Below, piece after piece: positions 1-7,610 of a stretch of 64,000 bases of DNA. The notes under the pieces are model-generated. The model was given only the letters and a program-made list of their open reading frames with translations. It did not search any database and was not told the DNA's origin. The position numbers were made by a program, and so were the translations under genes. The first letter of the stretch is position 1, and each line of letters begins with the position of its first letter. The DNA is from UBA1127 sp034422455. Lineage in GTDB: Bacteria; Chloroflexota; Dehalococcoidia; Lucifugimonadales; UBA1127. The stretch lies in assembly GCA_034422455.1 (NCBI GenBank), contig DAOUJQ010000001.1, positions 124,001-188,000 of the forward strand. The letters run 5' to 3'.

Positions 1-299
1 CCCTGCATCTCCGAGGCCAGCGTCCACTGCCTGCCGCATGGCTGCCCCTCGTAGATGCCGGGAGGGCGGCTAGCGGAGTAGCCGGAGCCGTTAGGCGTGG
101 CGCGAAAGGCCTCGAAGGCCTCCTTGTCCTCCCACATGCGGAGAATGAGGTGGCGCATGGAGTTGCCCAGGTACTGGCAGATCTGCGCGCCCAGGAAGCC
201 GGGCGCGGGCTGCATCAGCGAGTGGATCCAGTTGAGCCGAGCGACAGCCTCCGTGTTCCTACCGTTGCCAAACTGCAGGATTTCTTGAACCAGAAACAT
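1..299 (-). CDS. NIPSNAP/ABM-like dimeric alpha-beta barrel protein, 3' end off window
   Basis: The gene reads leftward from ATG at 299 and runs off the window, so about 99 N-terminal residues are visible. They align closely with the first half of the neighbour at 434-1045: both begin M-(F/Y)-LVQE, and both contain a WIHSLMQP stretch and an RHL(I/V)LRMWEDK block. This looks like a ferredoxin-like alpha-beta barrel of the NIPSNAP or antibiotic-biosynthesis-monooxygenase kind. A GGGAGGG ribosome site lies six bases before the ATG. The paralogue pair looks like a tandem duplication. No specific substrate can be read from the sequence. Confidence 0.75.
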   Translation of the reverse strand, partial: MFLVQEILQFGNGRNTEAVARLNWIHSLMQPAPGFLGAQICQYLGNSMRHLILRMWEDKEAFEAFRATPNGSGYSASRPPGIYEGQPCGRQWTLASEMQ

Positions 300-330
300 A
301 GTTGCCCTCCCAACTGGAATAGACGGCATG

Positions 331-359
331 ATTGTATGGGGAGCACCAGGGGGCGTCAA
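331..359 (-). promoter_or_regulatory. sigma70-type promoter of the 1-299 gene
   Basis: On the minus strand, TTGACG (359-354) and TACAAT (336-331) are separated by exactly 17 bases, about 30 bases before the ATG at 299. The paralogue next door has the same geometry. Confidence 0.6.
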
Positions 360-362
360 ACC

Positions 363-380
363 CAATTGAAACTCAATTGA
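363..380. repeat. CAATTGA direct repeat beside the promoter
   Basis: Two copies of CAATTGA (363-369 and 374-380), 11 bases apart start to start, sit just upstream of the -35 box of the 1-299 gene. The spacing is one helical turn, which suits an activator or repressor site. No regulator is encoded nearby. Confidence 0.35.
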
Positions 381-433
381 GACTGCCCCAATCACGATGG
401 GAGCGGCCTCAGCCCGCCGGACGTGCGGCGGAG

Positions 434-1045
434 CTAGGGCAGCGTCTCGTCGACGATCTCGTAGTATTCGTTGCCGCGCGCGGTGAACGTTCCGCGAGGC
501 CGGTCCGGGTTGGTCCCGGGCAGGTTCTCGTTCTCCATGTACTTCAGGTGGTCGGCGCGGCCCGTCTTGCGAATGAGCATGAGCGCGGCGTTCTCGGCGT
601 CCAGCTGCTTGAACTGCCGGGCCACCACCAGCCCGCCGGAGGAGAGGTGCACCTCATCCTGCATCGCGCGGAGCTTGAGGTAGTCGTCCCAGCGGCCCTC
701 CGTAATGTCGAACTCGCCGCGCATGAGCCAGTTGCCGGCGGCGGGTCCCACGGTCTCCGCGGAGAGCTCCCACTCGCGGCCGCAGGGCTGCGCCTCGTAG
801 AGCCCGGGAGGCCGGTTGGCGGAGTAGCCCGAGCCCTCGGGCGTCGCGCGAAAGGCCTCGTAGGCGGCCTTGTCCTCCCACATGCGCAGGACAAGGTGGC
901 GCGACGAATTGCCGAGGTAGGCGCAAACCTGGGCGCACACGAAGCCCGGTTGGGGCTGCATGAGAGAGTGGATCCAGTGCAGCCGGTTGATGGCCTCCAC
1001 GTTGCGGCCGTTGCTGACGCGCAGGACTTCCTGGACCAGGTACAT
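434..1045 (-). CDS. two-domain NIPSNAP/ABM-like protein
   Basis: A 203-residue protein. I start it at 1045 because the paralogue at 299 aligns from that methionine and a GGAGG lies six bases upstream; an in-frame ATG at 1105 has no such support. Residues 1-70 (LVQEVLR..., RHLVLRMWEDK) and roughly 108-180 (NWLMRGEFDI..., a second beta-alpha-beta unit ending in DHLKYME) look like two ferredoxin-like barrels in one chain, as in NIPSNAP and ABM proteins. The family includes small monooxygenases and binding proteins. The substrate is unknown. Confidence 0.72.
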   Translation of the reverse strand: MYLVQEVLRVSNGRNVEAINRLHWIHSLMQPQPGFVCAQVCAYLGNSSRHLVLRMWEDKAAYEAFRATPEGSGYSANRPPGLYEAQPCGREWELSAETVGPAAGNWLMRGEFDITEGRWDDYLKLRAMQDEVHLSSGGLVVARQFKQLDAENAALMLIRKTGRADHLKYMENENLPGTNPDRPRGTFTARGNEYYEIVDETLP

Positions 1046-1076
1046 GGCATGCCTCCGGCGGTGGAGTTTCGGCCTG

Positions 1077-1105
1077 ATTCTATGGGCGGGCGCCGACTGG
1101 GTCAA
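1077..1105 (-). promoter_or_regulatory. sigma70-type promoter of the 434-1045 gene
   Basis: TTGACC (1105-1100) and TAGAAT (1082-1077) on the minus strand with a 17-base spacer. It matches the arrangement in front of the paralogue at 299. Confidence 0.6.
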
Positions 1106-1138
1106 ACCGGCGGTCTGACTCCGGCGGCGGCCCGCACG

Positions 1139-1318
1139 TCACTGCCGCTTTCGCACGAGCCAGAGGATGTTCACGGCGATGATCCCGCCGGCGGCGATCC
1201 ACAGGACGGTGCCCCAAAGCGGGCTGTATGACAGCCCCACACCCAAACCGAGGTAGAAGACGATGATTGCGGCTAGGAAAAGGAGCAGGTGTGCGGTGAC
1301 CTTGAGAACCGTGGGCAT
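1139..1318 (-). CDS. small two-helix membrane protein (59 aa)
   Basis: An open frame of 59 codons from ATG at 1318 to TGA at 1139. Residues about 7-29 (a VTAHLLLFLAAIIVFYLG-type stretch) and about 36-54 form two hydrophobic helices, followed by a basic RKRQ end that would stay in the cytoplasm. AGGAG stands nine bases before the ATG. The hydrophobic pattern, ribosome site and clean end argue for a real gene despite its length. No family is recognised. It lies between the ABM-like gene and the divergent GPP34 gene. Confidence 0.6.
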   Translation of the reverse strand: MPTVLKVTAHLLLFLAAIIVFYLGLGVGLSYSPLWGTVLWIAAGGIIAVNILWLVRKRQ

Positions 1319-1444
1319 GTCGTAATGCTCCTGGTACTGAATCGGCGCACCCCAATCGCCTGCCGAATCCGTTGCGACTGGAAATAATTGTAGCCGCGCC
1401 CATCCCTATCGCAATATGGTTGCGCGGTTCGGCCTGCACGGTGT

Positions 1445-1476
1445 GCGGGAATGTCCTCATTCGAGGGTATTCCCGC
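1445..1476. repeat. 14-bp dyad upstream of the GPP34 gene
   Basis: GCGGGAATGTCCTC (1445-1458), loop ATTC, then GAGGGTATTCCCGC (1463-1476). All 14 positions pair, two of them as G-U. It ends 20 bases before the extended -10 at 1496, so it may be an operator, or a terminator-like hairpin facing the minus-strand gene. Confidence 0.45.
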
Positions 1477-1495
1477 CCCATTGCGTTTGTCACGG

Positions 1496-1504
1496 TGCTA
1501 TAAT
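1496..1504 (+). promoter_or_regulatory. extended -10 promoter TGCTATAAT
   Basis: A perfect extended -10 (TGnTATAAT) about 77 bases before the GPP34 start at 1581. No good -35 is visible, as expected for this promoter class. The same nonamer occurs at 23759. Confidence 0.5.
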
Positions 1505-1580
1505 GGCGCCGCAGACTGGATGGCCTCACGTCAGGCTACGGCTGACAGCACGCCGAATTGCATATGGAGAGGGTGCGCAC

Positions 1581-2243
1581 ATGCTGAGATTCGCGGAAGA
1601 GATGATTCTGCTGCTGCTGGATGACGAGAGCGGGAGCTTCGCCCATATCCCCAGTTGGTCGATGGACTACGCCCTGGCCGGCGGCGTCCTGATGGACCTG
1701 GCGCTGGAGAACAAGATCGACACGGACCTGACGAAGCTGGTCCTTCTCGACGGCGAGCCGACGGGTGACTCTCTGCTCGACCCGACGCTGAAGGACATCG
1801 TGGCGGACGTGGCCGCCGGGCAGGAGCGGGACGCCCGCTACTGGGTGGAACGGGAGGCCGAGCGCGCCCCGACCATCCGCGAGGAGTGCCTGAAACGGCT
1901 GGTTGCGGCGGGAATCCTGGAGGAGCGGGAGAACCGCTTCCTGTGGGTCTTCAGGTCACAGCAGTACCCGGCCGTCGACAGCAGCCAGGAGATGGCGGTG
2001 CGGCGCCGCATCATGGACGTGTTGCTGAGCGAGGAGATCCCTGAACCGCGCGACATCGTCACCATCGGGCTGGCCGACGCCACCGGCATCTTCAAGAACA
2101 TGCTCTCCAGGCAGGAGTTGGATCGCGTGTCCGACCGCATTGAGCAGGTGCGCCGGCTGGACCTCATCAGCCAGGCCATGACGCAGGCGATCAGGGACAT
2201 CGAGGTCTCCATCGCGACGGCGGTGCAGCCGCACCTGTACTAG
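1581..2243 (+). CDS. GPP34 (GOLPH3/Vps74-like) family protein
   Basis: A 220-residue protein starting MLRFAEEMILLLLDDESG. This matches the GPP34 opening, in which a helix ending in LLLLDD is followed by a loop and a YALAGGVLMDLAL helix. Later parts (residues ~85-105 around a charged helix, then a winged-helix-like RRLVAAGILEERE segment) also fit the family. In eukaryotes GPP34 proteins bind phosphatidylinositol 4-phosphate; bacterial members are of unknown role and possibly membrane-associated. I chose ATG 1581 over the in-frame upstream start at 1416 because only the former gives the family N-terminus and has a GGAGAGGG site. Confidence 0.82.
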   Translation: MLRFAEEMILLLLDDESGSFAHIPSWSMDYALAGGVLMDLALENKIDTDLTKLVLLDGEPTGDSLLDPTLKDIVADVAAGQERDARYWVEREAERAPTIREECLKRLVAAGILEERENRFLWVFRSQQYPAVDSSQEMAVRRRIMDVLLSEEIPEPRDIVTIGLADATGIFKNMLSRQELDRVSDRIEQVRRLDLISQAMTQAIRDIEVSIATAVQPHLY

Positions 2244-2267
2244 TCCCCACGACACATCGAAGCGGAG

Positions 2268-2297
2268 AGCGGGGCTTCCGATTTCGGAAGCCCCGCT
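2268..2297 (+). terminator. intrinsic terminator after the GPP34 gene
   Basis: AGCGGGGCTTCCGA (2268-2281) pairs perfectly with TCGGAAGCCCCGCT (2284-2297), a 14-bp stem 25 bases after the stop, followed by a short T-containing tail. Confidence 0.75.
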
Positions 2298-2384
2298 TCA
2301 TTTGTGGAGAACACTTTCCGCTCTCTCGACAATCGATGATTCCTACCACTCAACGAATTGCGTGATTGCTGCCCTTACGTGCAG

Positions 2385-2412
2385 TTGAATTCGTTGCGGT
2401 GCGTGGTAGTAT
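2385..2412 (+). promoter_or_regulatory. candidate promoter of the Yip1 gene
   Basis: TTGAAT (2385-2390) and TAGTAT (2407-2412) with a 16-base spacer, about 80 bases before ATG 2491. Confidence 0.4.
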
Positions 2413-2490
2413 GAGTCCGGTTGAGGCCAACGGGGCCCAACGGAAACGTCGCTCCGTTCCCCGCGGAGCAGAACACGAGGAGGCAGGTAG

Positions 2491-3042
2491 ATGAACATGC
2501 TGGCCCGGATGTTCGGCGCGGCCCGCCTGGACCCCCACGCGTATGAGGACGTGGAGCAGGATAGCGGCGCGATGCCACAAGCGCTGCTGCTTGTGATCGT
2601 CATCTCAATCCTGAGCGGTCTCGGCGAGTACTTCGGCGGCGATGGCGAGATCGTGGACGCGCTGGTCTTCGCCGCCGTCCGCGGAGTCGCCTTCTGGGCG
2701 ATCTGGGCCCTCATGATCTACATGATCGGGGGCACCATCCTTCGGACGGAAAACACCCACGCCAACTGGGGGCAGGTTGCGCGAGGGACGGCATTCGCGC
2801 AGACGCCCGGCATCCTGAACGTCCTCGCCTTTATTGGCACGGTGGGCCCGATCATCACGTTCGTCGTGTTCGTGTGGCAGTTCATCGGCGTGGTCATCTC
2901 TGCCCGGCAGACGCTGGACTACACTTCATTACTGCGGGCATTCTTCGTAGTGCTGCTGGCGATCATCCCTTCCGCCATCATCTACGTGATATTCGCGGTC
3001 GTGGTGTTTGCGGCGACGTCCGGAAACGGGAACGGCAGTTAG
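2491..3042 (+). CDS. Yip1-domain integral membrane protein
   Basis: A 183-residue protein with a short polar N-terminus and then five hydrophobic segments (about 28-48, 62-85, 108-130, 132-140 and 148-175), the layout of bacterial Yip1-domain proteins. The N-terminus 'MNMLARMFGAARLDPHAYEDVEQD' region resembles the amphipathic start common to this family, which ends before the first helix with a conserved acidic patch. A GAGGAGG site precedes ATG 2491. The function of bacterial Yip1 proteins is not settled. The gene stands alone between two terminators. Confidence 0.75.
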   Translation: MNMLARMFGAARLDPHAYEDVEQDSGAMPQALLLVIVISILSGLGEYFGGDGEIVDALVFAAVRGVAFWAIWALMIYMIGGTILRTENTHANWGQVARGTAFAQTPGILNVLAFIGTVGPIITFVVFVWQFIGVVISARQTLDYTSLLRAFFVVLLAIIPSAIIYVIFAVVVFAATSGNGNGS

Positions 3043-3047
3043 CGAAT

Positions 3048-3081
3048 GAGGGGGGGCGCTCCGAGCGGGACGCCCCCCTCC
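3048..3081 (+). terminator. GC-rich hairpin after the Yip1 gene
   Basis: A run GAGGGGGGGCG at 3048 pairs with CGCCCCCCTC ending at 3081, a few bases after the stop. One G bulges. No long T tail. Confidence 0.55.
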
Positions 3082-3176
3082 CTGTTCCCGCTGAGGGAAT
3101 CGCAGGGTGAACGGACGATGGCCAGCCGCTATCGACCCTTCCGGATACCGGCCTCCGTCGGTATGAGTGGTGATTC

Positions 3177-3254
3177 GCCCTTCGACAGGCCCCTTAGACA
3201 CGCTCAGGACGAACCGGTGCGGGGAAGGGCAATCACAGGGGTTGCCCCTACGGC
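3177..3254. repeat. dispersed palindrome cluster (R1 + R2)
   Basis: Contains CCTTCGACAGG ... GCTCAGGACGAAC (an R1 copy split by an insert) and then GGGCAATCACAGGGGTTGCC-type R2 ending CCCCTACGGC. The R2 part overlaps the end of the oxidoreductase gene: its CTA at 3248-3250 is the TAG stop on the minus strand. Confidence 0.65.
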
Positions 3255-4216
3255 TTGAGCAGCAGCTTGCCCGTCGTGAGGCGGCCCTCCAACTGGCGGT
3301 GCGCTTCGGCGGCCTCACTCAGCGGGAACTCCTGCGAGATGCTGAGCTTCAGATCGCCCGCCCTGATCCACTCGAAGACCTGCCCCGAGCGCATCGCAAT
3401 CTCGTCGCGCGTCAGCGTGTAGCTCACGAGCGTCGGGCGCGTCAGGAAGAGCGACCTGGGGTTGAGCGTCGCGAGGGGCACCGGCGGCACGGGCCCGGAC
3501 GCCTGCCCGTAGGCGACCATGCAGCCGCGCACCGCCAGCGACGCGATGCTCTCGTCAAACGTCGTTGCGCCGACAGCGTCGTACGCCACCTGGACGCCCT
3601 TCCCGTCAGTGATGCGCTTGACGGCCTCCGAAAAGCTCTCCTGGGTGTACATCACCACGTGGTCGGCGCCGCAAGCCTTGGCGATCTCAGCCTTCTCGCC
3701 GGTGGAGACGGTGGTGATGACCTCGGCGCCCTTGAGCTTGGCCATCTGGATGAGCAGGCGGCCGACGCCGCCCGCGCCGGAGTGAATGAGGGCGACGTCG
3801 CCGGGCTTGAGCGCGTAGCAATCGGTCACCAGGTACTGCGCCGTCATGCCCTGCAGCATGGCCGCGGCGGCCTCCTCGAAGGTGAGCCCGTCGGGAATGG
3901 GCATGAGCCGCCACGCGGGAGCGGCGTTGATTTCAGCGTAAGAGCCGGGGCCGCTGGAATAGGCGACGCGGTCGCCCACCGCCACCTCCGTCACGCCCTC
4001 ACCGAGCTTGAGCACGACGCCGGCGGCCTCGATGCCGGGGATGGCGGGCAGCGACGGCGGGTGGTTCGTGCCGGAGCGGCTGTAGACGTCCGTGTAGTTG
4101 ACGCCGGCGGCCTTGATCTCGACGAGGGCCTGCCCCGGGCCGGGCTCCGGGTCCGGCAGCTCCACGTACTTCATCACCTCGGGCCCGCCGACCTCTGCCA
4201 TCTGGATTGCGTGCAT
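3248..4216 (-). CDS. qor: zinc-independent quinone oxidoreductase (MDR superfamily)
   Basis: A 322-residue medium-chain dehydrogenase/reductase of the quinone oxidoreductase branch. It has an N-terminal GroES-like domain (residues 1-110) with AAGVNYTDVYSRSG and PGIEAAG, no structural zinc cysteines, and the NADPH loop SGAGGVG at 146-152 followed by a Rossmann domain. It would reduce quinones or enones with NADPH in the cytoplasm. The length is typical. The stop codon is supplied by a dispersed repeat (3227-3254), so the C-terminus may have been trimmed by repeat insertion. It ends KLLLKP, a normal end for the family. Confidence 0.85.
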   Translation of the reverse strand: MHAIQMAEVGGPEVMKYVELPDPEPGPGQALVEIKAAGVNYTDVYSRSGTNHPPSLPAIPGIEAAGVVLKLGEGVTEVAVGDRVAYSSGPGSYAEINAAPAWRLMPIPDGLTFEEAAAAMLQGMTAQYLVTDCYALKPGDVALIHSGAGGVGRLLIQMAKLKGAEVITTVSTGEKAEIAKACGADHVVMYTQESFSEAVKRITDGKGVQVAYDAVGATTFDESIASLAVRGCMVAYGQASGPVPPVPLATLNPRSLFLTRPTLVSYTLTRDEIAMRSGQVFEWIRAGDLKLSISQEFPLSEAAEAHRQLEGRLTTGKLLLKP

Positions 4217-4244
4217 GGTTTCCTCCCGAATTATCTGTTGGCGT

Positions 4245-4943
4245 CTACCACGGGCCGCGGCCGAGCACCCACCGGTCGAGGCTGGCGAGGTATTCGCGGA
4301 AGAGGACGAGGCGCATGGCGACGGCGCGGCGGGCGGCGTCCTGCCGCTCGGGCGTCGTGGCGTGCTCGATGAGCACCTGCCGGGGGACGCTGCCGTGGCC
4401 GACCTCGTCCTCCGCGATGCGGCGGTAGGGGGCCTTGATCCAGTCGGGCACGGAGTCGGCCTCCAGCGACTTCAGGATGAGGTACGTCGCCACGGATTCG
4501 CCCGCGAGAGCGAAACCGGCGATGCGTTGGCAGGTGTCCGGCAGGCCCTCCAGCGCGTTGAACATGGCCATCTGGGCGGGCAGCGGCCTGTAGTCAAACG
4601 GGTCGTGGCCCATGCCGCGGATGCGCTCCGACAGGATGCCCGCGTGCTCCATCTCCTCATGGGCCGACTCGGCCATGAGGGTCTTGACGTCAAACTCCGG
4701 CGTGGTGCGCAGCCAGGAGCCGTAGAGGTCGGCCGCGCGCTGCTCGTTGAAGAGGCGGCTCTTCATGACGAGCACGCGCTCGTCGTCCGACGACAGGGGG
4801 ATGTAGCTGTAGGCGGGCGGCGAGTCGTCCAGCGTGCGGCAGAAGTCGTCCACCATGCCGACGAGCTCGTCAACAAAGGCCTTCGAGTCCACGATGTCCT
4901 CCGACAGGTCGAATGGGATGCGTGTGCGCTGTGCCGCGCCCAT
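4245..4943 (-). CDS. ferritin-like diiron protein (PaaA/MiaE-like four-helix bundle)
   Basis: A 232-residue helical protein with two half-sites of carboxylate-bridged diiron proteins. Helix 1 has E67 in FNEQRAADLY, helix 2 has EEMEH with E97/H100, helix 3 has E149 in LAGESVATY, and helix 4 has EDEVGH with E180/H183. This order fits the ferritin-like fold of PaaA/PaaC, MiaE and related oxygenases; the exact substrate is not evident. Two close starts exist (ATG 4943 and 4955). The in-frame upstream extension to 5099 only reads through intergenic repeats (5036-5055 and 5091-5112) and is rejected. It is divergent from the ATP-grasp operon. Confidence 0.7.
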   Translation of the reverse strand: MGAAQRTRIPFDLSEDIVDSKAFVDELVGMVDDFCRTLDDSPPAYSYIPLSSDDERVLVMKSRLFNEQRAADLYGSWLRTTPEFDVKTLMAESAHEEMEHAGILSERIRGMGHDPFDYRPLPAQMAMFNALEGLPDTCQRIAGFALAGESVATYLILKSLEADSVPDWIKAPYRRIAEDEVGHGSVPRQVLIEHATTPERQDAARRAVAMRLVLFREYLASLDRWVLGRGPW

Positions 4944-4983
4944 GATACGAGGCATCGCGGTGGGGGGACAAGGTGGGGGTGGG

Positions 4984-5112
4984 GGCACAAGGGTTGCCCC
5001 TACGGAGACCGCCCCACCGCACCCCGCCCCTCTGGGTTCCTGCCTGCGCAGGAACGACAGTTGCGGAGGGCTAGGGTGGGCGGGGGCGGGCGGCCACAAG
5101 GGTCGCCCCTAC
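4984..5112. repeat. dispersed palindrome cluster (R2, R3, R2)
   Basis: CACAAGGGTTGCCCCTACGG at 4986-5005, the perfect palindrome GTTCCTGC-CTGC-GCAGGAAC at 5036-5055, and CACAAGGGTCGCCCCTACAG at 5093-5112. All lie between two divergent genes and resemble copies elsewhere in the window. Confidence 0.7.
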
Positions 5113-5199
5113 AGTCTCCCACCATGCCCGCGCCCCGCGTGGCGTGCCCGTTTACGCAGTCGGTATACTGTTGCGAACACACGACTGCAGGGGGACTGC

Positions 5200-6633
5200 T
5201 TGGACTTCAAGGGCTACGGACTGGACCAGACCATCTTTGACGAGATGTTTCTGCCCAACGGAGAACCCCGAGTCGGCTCACAGCGGCTGCATGAAGCGCT
5301 GCTGGGGCTGAGCCAGGAGGAGTTGGCGGGCATCCAGGAGCGCGTCACGCACTCGTTCTCCACGGAGGGCATCACGTTCACCGTGTACGGGGACGAGGAG
5401 GCAGAGGAGCGCATCATCCCCGTCGACTGCGTGCCGCGCATCATCACGGCCGCCGAGTGGGACTTCCTGGAGCGCGGGCTGGTGCAGCGTGTCACCGCCC
5501 TCAACCGCTTCCTGTCCGACGTGTACGGAGACGGGCGCATCATCGAGGACGGCGTTATACCCGTCGACGTGGTGCGCGGCTGCCCGCAGTACCGGGTGGA
5601 GATGCGGGGCATGGAAGTGCCCTACGGTGTGTGGGTGGCCATCTGCGGCACGGACCTGGTGCGGACAAACGACGGCTTCTTCGTGCTGGAGGACAACCTG
5701 AGGGTGCCCTCCGGCGTGTCGTACATGATCGCCAACCGGAAGGCGGTGAAGGCCGCCCTCCGCCGCGTCTACCGGAGCACGCGCGTCCGGGACGTCGAGC
5801 ACTACGGGCGCCTGCTGCGCGAGACGCTCCGGGAGCTGTCGCCGCGGGGGCAGCCGGACCCGTCCATCGTGCTGCTGACGCCGGGCATCTACAACTCGGC
5901 CTTCTACGAGCACATGTTCCTCGCCGGGGAGCTCGGCGCAATGCTGGTGGAGGGGCGCGACCTCGTCGTCAACGACGGCTTCGTGTACACGCGGACGACG
6001 TCGGGGCTGCGGCGCGTCGACGTCATCTACCGCCGGGTGGACGACGACTTCCTGGACCCGCTCGTCTTCCGCCCGGACTCGCTGCTGGGCGTGCCGGGGC
6101 TGATGCACGCCTATCGGCTGGGCAACGTGACGCTGGCGAACGCGCCGGGCACGGGCGTCGCCGACGACAAGAGCGTCTATAACTACGTGCCGGACATGGT
6201 GCGCTACTACCTTGGCGAGGAGCCGCTGCTGCAGAACGTGGAGACCCACCTCTGCCGCCGGCCCGACGGGCTGGAGTACACGCTGGACAACCTGGACAAG
6301 CTGGTGGTCAAGCGCGTGGGCGGCTCCGGCGGCTACGGCATGCTGGTGGGCCCGCACGCGACGCCTGAGGAGCGCGAGGCCTACTCGCGGGAGATCCGGG
6401 CCAATCCTGCCGACTTCATCTCGCAGCCGACGCTGGCGCTGTCGCGGGCGCCGTGTCTCGTGGAAGGCGGGTTCGCGCCGCGCCACGTGGACCTGCGGCC
6501 TTTCCTGCTGCAAGGGCAGCATGCCCGCACCGTGCCCGGCGCCTTCTGCCGCGTCGCGCTCCGGCCGGGCAGCCTGGTGGTGAACTCCAGCCAGGGCGGC
6601 GGCGGCAAGGACCTGTGGGTGCTGGAGGAGTGA
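5200..6633 (+). CDS. circularly permuted ATP-grasp protein (DUF404/DUF407 type)
   Basis: A 477-residue protein from TTG at 5200, which has GGGGGA six bases upstream. The family's opening (YDEMF-like, here FDEMFLPNG) begins 12 residues in. Further features are IPVD, the FLSDVYGD block, VLEDNLRVPSGVSYM (about residues 165-180) and the C-terminal VVKRVGGSGGYGM and SSQGGGGKDLWVL. These are hallmarks of the COG2308 family of circularly permuted ATP-grasp ligases, predicted to form amide bonds. It begins a three-gene operon with an alpha-E protein (stop-start spacing 1 base) and a transglutaminase. That trio is conserved in many bacteria and predicted to act on an unknown peptide. Confidence 0.88.
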   Translation: MDFKGYGLDQTIFDEMFLPNGEPRVGSQRLHEALLGLSQEELAGIQERVTHSFSTEGITFTVYGDEEAEERIIPVDCVPRIITAAEWDFLERGLVQRVTALNRFLSDVYGDGRIIEDGVIPVDVVRGCPQYRVEMRGMEVPYGVWVAICGTDLVRTNDGFFVLEDNLRVPSGVSYMIANRKAVKAALRRVYRSTRVRDVEHYGRLLRETLRELSPRGQPDPSIVLLTPGIYNSAFYEHMFLAGELGAMLVEGRDLVVNDGFVYTRTTSGLRRVDVIYRRVDDDFLDPLVFRPDSLLGVPGLMHAYRLGNVTLANAPGTGVADDKSVYNYVPDMVRYYLGEEPLLQNVETHLCRRPDGLEYTLDNLDKLVVKRVGGSGGYGMLVGPHATPEEREAYSREIRANPADFISQPTLALSRAPCLVEGGFAPRHVDLRPFLLQGQHARTVPGAFCRVALRPGSLVVNSSQGGGGKDLWVLEE

Positions 6634-6634
6634 G

Positions 6635-7606
6635 ATGATCCTGTCCAGGACTGCCCAGGGTCTCTACTGGATGAGCCGCTACCTCGACCGCGCGGAGCAC
6701 CTGTGCCGGCTGCTCGCGCTGCAGATGGAGGCGCTGGTCGACCGGCCCTTCCGCGAGGTCCACTTCGGGTGGAGCCGCATCTACGGCAATGTCCATCGGC
6801 AGCCTCCGTGGGGCGACATCGGCGAGCTGGAATCGGACGAGGGGCTCATCTTCGACTCGTACACCCTTGCCGAGGACCTGACATTCGAGCGGCTGAACCC
6901 CGGCTCCGTGTGGAGCTGCTTCGCAGTGGGGCGGGAGAACGCCCGGCAGATGCGCGCCAGCATCACTGAGGTCATGTGGCTCAACCTGAACCGCACCTAC
7001 CTGCGACTGCAGCACATGGGCATTCAGGACATCTGGCGCATATCCCCGGAGAGTTTCTATGCCGAGACGGCGGGCGCCATCTCCGCCTTCACGGGCTCGG
7101 CTGCCGATACGATGTACCGCGACGAGGCGTGGCTGTTCATGCGGCTGGGGCGCGCGATCGAACGGGTCCAGCAGACGATGTCGCTGCTGCTGACGCAGAT
7201 CGCGCTGTCGCGGCAGGCGGAGGATACCTTCGACGGCGACTGGGGGACGCTCCTGCGCCTGTACCACGCCTTCGACGCCTACGTGTACCGCCACGGCGTG
7301 CAGGTCGAGCCGGACCATGTCCTGGACCTGCTGGTGACGGACTCGCTGCTGCCGGGCGCCCTGGCGCGCTCGCTGGGGCAGGTGGCGGAGGCGCTGGACG
7401 GGCTCGGCCCGGGGCCGGACACGGGGGCGAGCGCCGACGCCGCGCGGCTGGCGGGGCGCGTGACAGCTCTCGTGCGCTACGAGTGGGACGGGCGCGACAA
7501 CCCGGAGCCGCTGCTGCAGGAGATCAACGACCACTGCCGCTCGATGCACGACCTTGTGGCGGCGACATACTTCGACTATCCCATCGAGGACTTCCGGCAG
7601 CGGTGA
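6635..7606 (+). CDS. alpha-E domain protein (DUF403)
   Basis: A 323-residue, mostly helical protein of the COG2307 alpha-E family. It starts with the characteristic MILSRTAQGLYWMSRYLDRA, in which 'YWMSRYLERAE' is nearly invariant. It continues with helices rich in acidic residues around VWSCFAVGRENARQMR and ends with LVAATYFDYPI. These proteins are almost always paired with the ATP-grasp partner and may be its substrate-binding or accessory subunit. ATG 6635 follows the previous stop by one base, so the two are translationally coupled. Confidence 0.88.
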   Translation: MILSRTAQGLYWMSRYLDRAEHLCRLLALQMEALVDRPFREVHFGWSRIYGNVHRQPPWGDIGELESDEGLIFDSYTLAEDLTFERLNPGSVWSCFAVGRENARQMRASITEVMWLNLNRTYLRLQHMGIQDIWRISPESFYAETAGAISAFTGSAADTMYRDEAWLFMRLGRAIERVQQTMSLLLTQIALSRQAEDTFDGDWGTLLRLYHAFDAYVYRHGVQVEPDHVLDLLVTDSLLPGALARSLGQVAEALDGLGPGPDTGASADAARLAGRVTALVRYEWDGRDNPEPLLQEINDHCRSMHDLVAATYFDYPIEDFRQR

Positions 7607-7610
7607 CGGC

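Noticed and set aside
332..1231. Long plus-strand frame of 299 codons
   Set aside because: It is antisense to the supported 434-1045 gene, with repetitive His/Val/Arg-rich composition typical of GC-skewed shadow frames and no ribosome site.
4956..5099. N-terminal extension of the ferritin-like gene
   Set aside because: It reads through R2 and R3 repeats and has no counterpart in the family.
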